From assembly GCA_964514665.1 (NCBI GenBank), contig CAZESH010000150.1, positions 1-10,145 of the forward strand: a stretch of 10,145 nucleotides of DNA, in the 5' to 3' direction. Shown here in pieces: positions 7,133-10,145 of this stretch. The first letter of the stretch is position 1. Every line of letters starts with the position of its first letter. Under the pieces are notes generated by a model. It made no database searches. It was not told the DNA's origin and worked only from the letters and a program-made list of their open reading frames with translations. The DNA is from CAZESH01 sp964514665 (GTDB lineage Bacteria; Bacillota; Bacilli; Paenibacillales; KCTC-25726). A program made the position numbers and the translations under genes.

Positions 7133-8419
7133 TTATCCTTCCACGCGATAAACGCTGCGTATCTTATGCACCACATCTGCATCTTCCAGCTTGCGGATGA
7201 CCTGCTTGATATCGGCTCTGCTGGCATCGTGCGTAATGATCACGATTTCCGCCTTGGGATTGCTGGGATTCGGCTGCTGAATAACCGACTCCAGACTGAC
7301 ATCGAGCTCTGCAAAAATCTGCGTGATTTGCGCAAGCACACCGGCTTTGTCTTGGACGTTCAACAGCAGAAAATATTTGCTGGAAATTTGATTGTCGCTT
7401 TTGATCACCGCATCCTTGCCCTGTAGCATCGATCTTCTGCCGCTGACCCCGAGCTTCAAATTTTTCACGACAGCCACAATATCGGCAACAACCGATGTAG
7501 CCGTCGGCATTTCTCCCGCACCGGGTCCGTAGAACATCGTCTCCCCTACGGCTTCGCCATAAACATAAACCGCATTGTATACACCGCTCACAGCAGCCAG
7601 CGGATGGGTTTTTCTGACCATTGTAGGCTGTACGCTGAGTCCGATCATGCCTTCTTGATTCTCGGCGATGCCTAGCAGCTTCAGCTCATAGCCAAGCGCT
7701 TTTGAATAAACAATGTCCTCTTTGCTGACAGCGGTGATCCCCTGTACGTATACATCCTTGAAATTGACATTGGCGTGAAATCCGAGCCGGGCCAATATCG
7801 TCATTTTGTAGGCTGCGTCCAAGCCTTCGACATCCGAGGTCGGATCGGACTCGGCATACCCGAGCTCCTGGGCCTCAGCCAGCACATCGTCATACGAAAC
7901 GCCTTCCGTGCTCATCTTGGTCAATATATAATTCGTGGTTCCGTTGACAATTCCCATAATTTTGGTGATCCTATCAGAGGAAAACCCCTCGACCAAGGTG
8001 CGCAAAATGGGGACGCCTCCGGCGACGCTGGCTTCGTAAAGCACATCACAGCTTTGTGCTTCGGCCTTCGCAAGAATTTCGGGTCCGTGTTTGGCGATTA
8101 GATCCTTGTTCGCCGAAACAATCTGTTTGCCCTGCTCCAAAGCAGCCAGAATATAAGTTTTTGCCGGCTCGATTCCGCCCATCACCTCTACAATGATGTC
8201 GATATCGGGATGGTGGATAACCTCCCATGGATCCTCGGTCAATTTATCCTCATCTATGGAAACGGTTCTCGCCTTGCCAAGATTTTTCACTAATATTTTC
8301 TCGATTTGGATCGGACAGCCTACCTGGCGCTGAAGATCCTCTTGATGCCCTTCGATGATGCGAACGACACCCGTACCTACCGTACCCAAGCCGAGCAGGC
8401 CAATCTTGATTGGTTTCAT
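7133..8419 (-). CDS. hom: Homoserine dehydrogenase with C-terminal ACT domain
   Basis: The enzyme reduces aspartate-4-semialdehyde to homoserine with NAD(P)H, at the branch to threonine and methionine. The 428 residues, typical for Gram-positive Hom, contain a Rossmann nucleotide-binding loop GLGTVGTG (10-17), SANKDLIAK (102-110), the homoserine dehydrogenase signature region with NGTTNYILT (159-167) and DVEGLDAAYK (196-205, with the catalytic-type D201 and K205), and GPGAGEMPTATSVVADI (298-314). An ACT domain follows (about 352-425), which usually gives threonine feedback control. The start is ATG 8419 with a perfect AAGGAGG at 8427-8433 and 7-nt spacing; that site directly abuts the pheB TAG stop (8434-8436), so the two are probably cotranslated. 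thrB follows 13 nt downstream, without the thrC that lies between hom and thrB in B. subtilis. Confidence 0.96.
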   Translation of the reverse strand: MKPIKIGLLGLGTVGTGVVRIIEGHQEDLQRQVGCPIQIEKILVKNLGKARTVSIDEDKLTEDPWEVIHHPDIDIIVEVMGGIEPAKTYILAALEQGKQIVSANKDLIAKHGPEILAKAEAQSCDVLYEASVAGGVPILRTLVEGFSSDRITKIMGIVNGTTNYILTKMSTEGVSYDDVLAEAQELGYAESDPTSDVEGLDAAYKMTILARLGFHANVNFKDVYVQGITAVSKEDIVYSKALGYELKLLGIAENQEGMIGLSVQPTMVRKTHPLAAVSGVYNAVYVYGEAVGETMFYGPGAGEMPTATSVVADIVAVVKNLKLGVSGRRSMLQGKDAVIKSDNQISSKYFLLLNVQDKAGVLAQITQIFAELDVSLESVIQQPNPSNPKAEIVIITHDASRADIKQVIRKLEDADVVHKIRSVYRVEG

Positions 8420-8433
8420 CTGGTTGCCTCCTT

Positions 8434-8904
8434 CTATCCTTGTCCGATGATGGACGCCCGTCTGACGCCCTCCAGCCGATGGAGCTCCTCCATTAGAGAG
8501 GGCAGTCCTTCGCCCATATTCGATGTTTCTACGGTAATCACCACATTGGCCATTCCCTGCAGCGGGATGGTTTGATGAATCGTCAGCACATTGCCGTTGC
8601 AGCCGGCAATAATGGAAAGCACCCTGGAAAGCATGCCGGAACGGTGCTGAAGATCGAGCGAAATCGTCACGATCCTTTCCTTGTCCAGCTTGTTTAGAAC
8701 ATGGATGCCGTCTTTGTATTTGTAAAATGCGCTGCGGCTGATTCCCACTTTTTCGACCGCTTCGTGCACCGTTTTTGCCTCTCCCAGGGCGAGCAATTGT
8801 TTAACCCGGACCGTCTTTAGTACCGCTTCAGGCAGTATGTCTTCATGCACAAGATAATATTGTTCATCCTGCACTTCTCGAGAGATGGGGGTAGGGTCAT
8901 ACAC
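8434..8904 (-). CDS. pheB: PheB, ACT-domain regulatory protein
   Basis: The 156-residue protein matches the PheB family: an N-terminal segment with YYLVHEDILPEAVLKT (16-31), a helix-turn-helix-like stretch with VGISRSAFYKYKDGI (53-67), and a C-terminal ACT domain (about 75-152) with the very conserved NVLTIHQTIPLQG block (105-117). B. subtilis PheB has the same YLVREDVLPEA, SRSAFYKY and NVLTIHQTIPLQG elements. It is often annotated as chorismate mutase, but I see no chorismate mutase active-site evidence; a ligand-sensing regulator is the safer call. The start is GTG 8904, with AAAGGA at 8915-8920 upstream; no ATG is in frame near the conserved N-terminus. It is first in the operon and 14 nt ahead of hom, so it may sense an aromatic or aspartate-family amino acid made by the genes behind it (inference). 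Confidence 0.88.
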   Translation of the reverse strand: MYDPTPISREVQDEQYYLVHEDILPEAVLKTVRVKQLLALGEAKTVHEAVEKVGISRSAFYKYKDGIHVLNKLDKERIVTISLDLQHRSGMLSRVLSIIAGCNGNVLTIHQTIPLQGMANVVITVETSNMGEGLPSLMEELHRLEGVRRASIIGQG

Positions 8905-8951
8905 ATGCGTTCCGTCCTTTCAGGGGAGACTTTTGTTTGCATATAGTGGAC

Positions 8952-8980
8952 ATTATATCGAATCGGCACGCATTAGGCAA
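8952..8980 (-). promoter_or_regulatory. Sigma-A promoter of the pheB-hom-thrB-pheA-ilvE operon
   Basis: On the minus strand there is a -35 TTGCCT (8975-8980), exactly 17 nt of spacer, and a perfect -10 TATAAT (8952-8957). Transcription should begin near 8945, giving a leader of about 40 nt before the pheB GTG. That is too short for a T-box or classical attenuator, so any control is likely at the DNA level or by enzyme feedback. Confidence 0.85.
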
Positions 8981-9059
8981 TAGGCATTTGAAGAAAGCCA
9001 TTGATTTTCTCCGTCAGATTATGAAATGATGGGGAAAATAGTGTAATCGGAGGTTGGAC

Positions 9060-9560
9060 ATGAAACTTAGACTGATTGCAACAGCCATGATCTTCAGCGG
9101 TGATCAGCTTCTGATGATGAAGCGGTCCCCCGTCAGAACACTCTCTCCCGGAATGTGGGCGGGAATTGGCGGTCATGTGGAAAAAGATGAGCTCACAACG
9201 CCGGAAACCGCCTGCCGCAGGGAAATTATGGAGGAGACGGGGCTGACGGACAAAGACATTCGCGATCTTCGCCTGCGCTACATTGTCATGCGCAACCGCG
9301 GCGGAGAGACGGTACAGCAATTCATTTATACTTGCAGCGCGGACAGCCGGCAACAGCTGAGCCGGACAGAAGAAGGCGAGCTCCACTGGATCGATCGCAG
9401 CAGCATACTGCAGAGGGAATTGCCGTTTGTTTACAGATCGGTTCTGGAGCATCATTTCCGTTACGGAGACCAACCCGGCATTCATGTGGGAATTGCCACC
9501 ATGCAAGAGGACAAACCGATTGTCAACTGGATTCCTTTTCACGACCCGCAAGTAAAGTGA
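9060..9560 (+). CDS. Nudix hydrolase
   Basis: This 166-residue Nudix (MutT-like) protein would hydrolyse a nucleoside diphosphate linked to another moiety; the substrate cannot be told from the sequence. The Nudix box spans G38-L62: GHVEKDE supplies the first glycine and Glu44, and REIMEETGL (54-62) the catalytic metal-binding glutamates E55, E58 and E59. Two extra residues lie between Glu44 and Arg54 compared with the standard GX5EX7REUXEEXGU spacing. The N-terminus (LRLIATAMIFSGDQLLMMKR) is the first strand pair, and RYIVMRNRGG...FIYTC the following strands. I chose ATG 9060: GGAGGT at 9049-9054 sits 5 nt upstream, and the in-frame TTG at 9054 lies inside that site. It is divergent from pheB with 155 bp between starts; no clear promoter is visible for it. 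There is no terminator hairpin after it. Confidence 0.9.
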   Translation: MKLRLIATAMIFSGDQLLMMKRSPVRTLSPGMWAGIGGHVEKDELTTPETACRREIMEETGLTDKDIRDLRLRYIVMRNRGGETVQQFIYTCSADSRQQLSRTEEGELHWIDRSSILQRELPFVYRSVLEHHFRYGDQPGIHVGIATMQEDKPIVNWIPFHDPQVK

Positions 9561-9659
9561 TAAATATTATTAATATAATATATAGAAATTAAAAGTTTTT
9601 ATTTATCGAAAATCTTTGTTATGCTTTCTCCTAAGAACAGTTTCGAAGGAGGAAACAAG
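9561..9659 (+). promoter_or_regulatory. AT-rich intergenic leader of the citrate synthase-like gene
   Basis: The first 50 bases after the Nudix stop are almost all A and T (TAAATATTATTAATATAATA and onward), with no GC-rich hairpin. A possible -10, TATGCT, lies at 9620-9625, but the hexamer 17 nt before it (TTTTAT) is a poor -35, so the promoter is only tentative. The ribosome binding site AAGGAGG at 9646-9652 is perfect, 7 nt before ATG 9660. Confidence 0.4.
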
Positions 9660-10145
9660 ATGATCGCCAATACAGGATTGGAAGGTGTTTCAGCCGCACA
9701 GACGGAGATTTCTTACGTCAACGGAGCAAGCGGACAGCTCGTCTATCGCGGGCACTGGGCCAAAAAATTGGCTGTCTGTCATTCGTTTGAGGAGGTCGCC
9801 TTCCTGCTTTGGCACGGAGCACTTCCCGACAGCACGCAGTTAAAATCGTTCAAGCAGCGGCTGAACGCTTACCGGAGGCTGACGCCGGAGCTTCGCACGC
9901 TGCTCGATGCAATGCCTGATTCGGTACCGATGATGAGTGTGATGATGGGCTTCGGGCATCGCATCTATAAAGTACGGGATCCGAGAGCGGAGGCTTTACG
10001 GGAAGTTGCGGCAGCTTTAAGCGAGGATGATCCGTGGTTCGATCTAGCCCTTCATACGGAACAAACAGCGGTTCGTCTGCTCGGCGAATACAAACCGGGA
10101 CGAAACCTCTATGCGAATGTGGAATTTTACGCCGCTGCCGTAATG
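9660..10145 (+). CDS. Citrate synthase-like gene with an internal in-frame deletion, 5' part
   Basis: The frame starts at ATG 9660 after a perfect AAGGAGG and runs off the window (162 residues seen). Residues 7-94 resemble the N-terminus of citrate/2-methylcitrate synthases: LEGVSAAQTEISYVNGASG, LVYRG, FEEVAFLLWHGALP, and MPDSVPMMSV, where the family normally continues into an LRTAVSAL-type helix. Here residue 95 instead passes into MGFGHRIYKVRDPRAEALRE (96-115), which belongs about 150 residues further on in a 370-residue enzyme, and then into NVEFYAAAVM (153-162). The core of the large domain is missing, with the HELNAST- and HGGAN-type motifs that carry catalytic and oxaloacetate-binding histidines. 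The third site, GFGHR, remains, and the catalytic Asp position (NVDFY in most) is Glu155. With no frameshift or stop the gene may be translated, but citrate synthase activity is unlikely. It is probably a decaying paralogue or an assembly error; a full-length citZ should exist elsewhere. Confidence 0.75.
   Translation, partial: MIANTGLEGVSAAQTEISYVNGASGQLVYRGHWAKKLAVCHSFEEVAFLLWHGALPDSTQLKSFKQRLNAYRRLTPELRTLLDAMPDSVPMMSVMMGFGHRIYKVRDPRAEALREVAAALSEDDPWFDLALHTEQTAVRLLGEYKPGRNLYANVEFYAAAVM

Noticed and set aside
7120..7227. N-terminal extension of thrB to 7227
   Set aside because: The extension overlaps the hom 3' end, has no family similarity, and the MMSKKVLVKVPAS start has a well-placed ribosome binding site.
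8905..8950. T-box or riboswitch leader for the amino-acid operon
   Set aside because: The predicted transcript leader is only about 40 nt, with no T-box sequence, specifier stem or terminator hairpin.

Overview
The window reads as ordinary chromosome from a spore-forming Firmicute, most likely Paenibacillus or a close relative. The reasons are strong AAGGAGG-type ribosome binding sites, two sporulation genes (safA, bofC), a pheB-hom-thrB-pheA amino-acid cluster next to safA/bofC as in Bacillales, and a moderate GC content. The assignment is by protein recognition and gene order only; no database was searched.

Layout, left to right. Bases 1-2148 (+) hold the 3' part of a large protein made of eight tandem carboxypeptidase-regulatory-like (transthyretin-like) beta-sandwich repeats. 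A perfect 12-bp hairpin separates it from the convergent gene bofC (2223-2834, -). Upstream of bofC on the same strand is safA (2911-4176, -), a LysM spore-coat morphogenetic protein. About 210 bp with a bidirectional terminator and a 17-bp palindrome separates safA from a five-gene operon on the minus strand, transcribed in the order pheB (8434-8904), hom (7133-8419), thrB (6151-7119), pheA (5276-6154), ilvE (4390-5268). A near-consensus sigma-A promoter sits at 8952-8980. Divergent from it, on the plus strand, are a Nudix hydrolase (9060-9560) and the start of a citrate synthase-like gene (9660 to the window end).

How the genes work together. The operon combines homoserine and phosphohomoserine synthesis (hom, thrB) with the phenylalanine branch (pheA) and a class IV aminotransferase able to finish amino acids from their 2-oxo acids (ilvE). 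The ACT-domain protein PheB leads it. PheB, Hom and PheA each carry an ACT domain, the usual amino-acid-sensing fold. No thrC is present, so threonine synthase must be encoded elsewhere. Genes are tightly packed (14 nt, 13 nt, a 4-nt overlap, 7 nt), which implies coupled translation. safA and bofC belong to the sporulation programme: coat assembly, and the forespore-to-mother-cell sigma-K checkpoint.

The most unusual observation is the citrate synthase-like gene. Its N-terminal section is joined in frame directly to the GFGHR region, so roughly 150 residues of the normal enzyme, including two active-site histidine motifs, are missing. This looks like an internal deletion (real, or an assembly error). 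I saw no CRISPR array, tRNA, rRNA, insertion sequence, riboswitch or T-box, and no convincing new multi-gene system.
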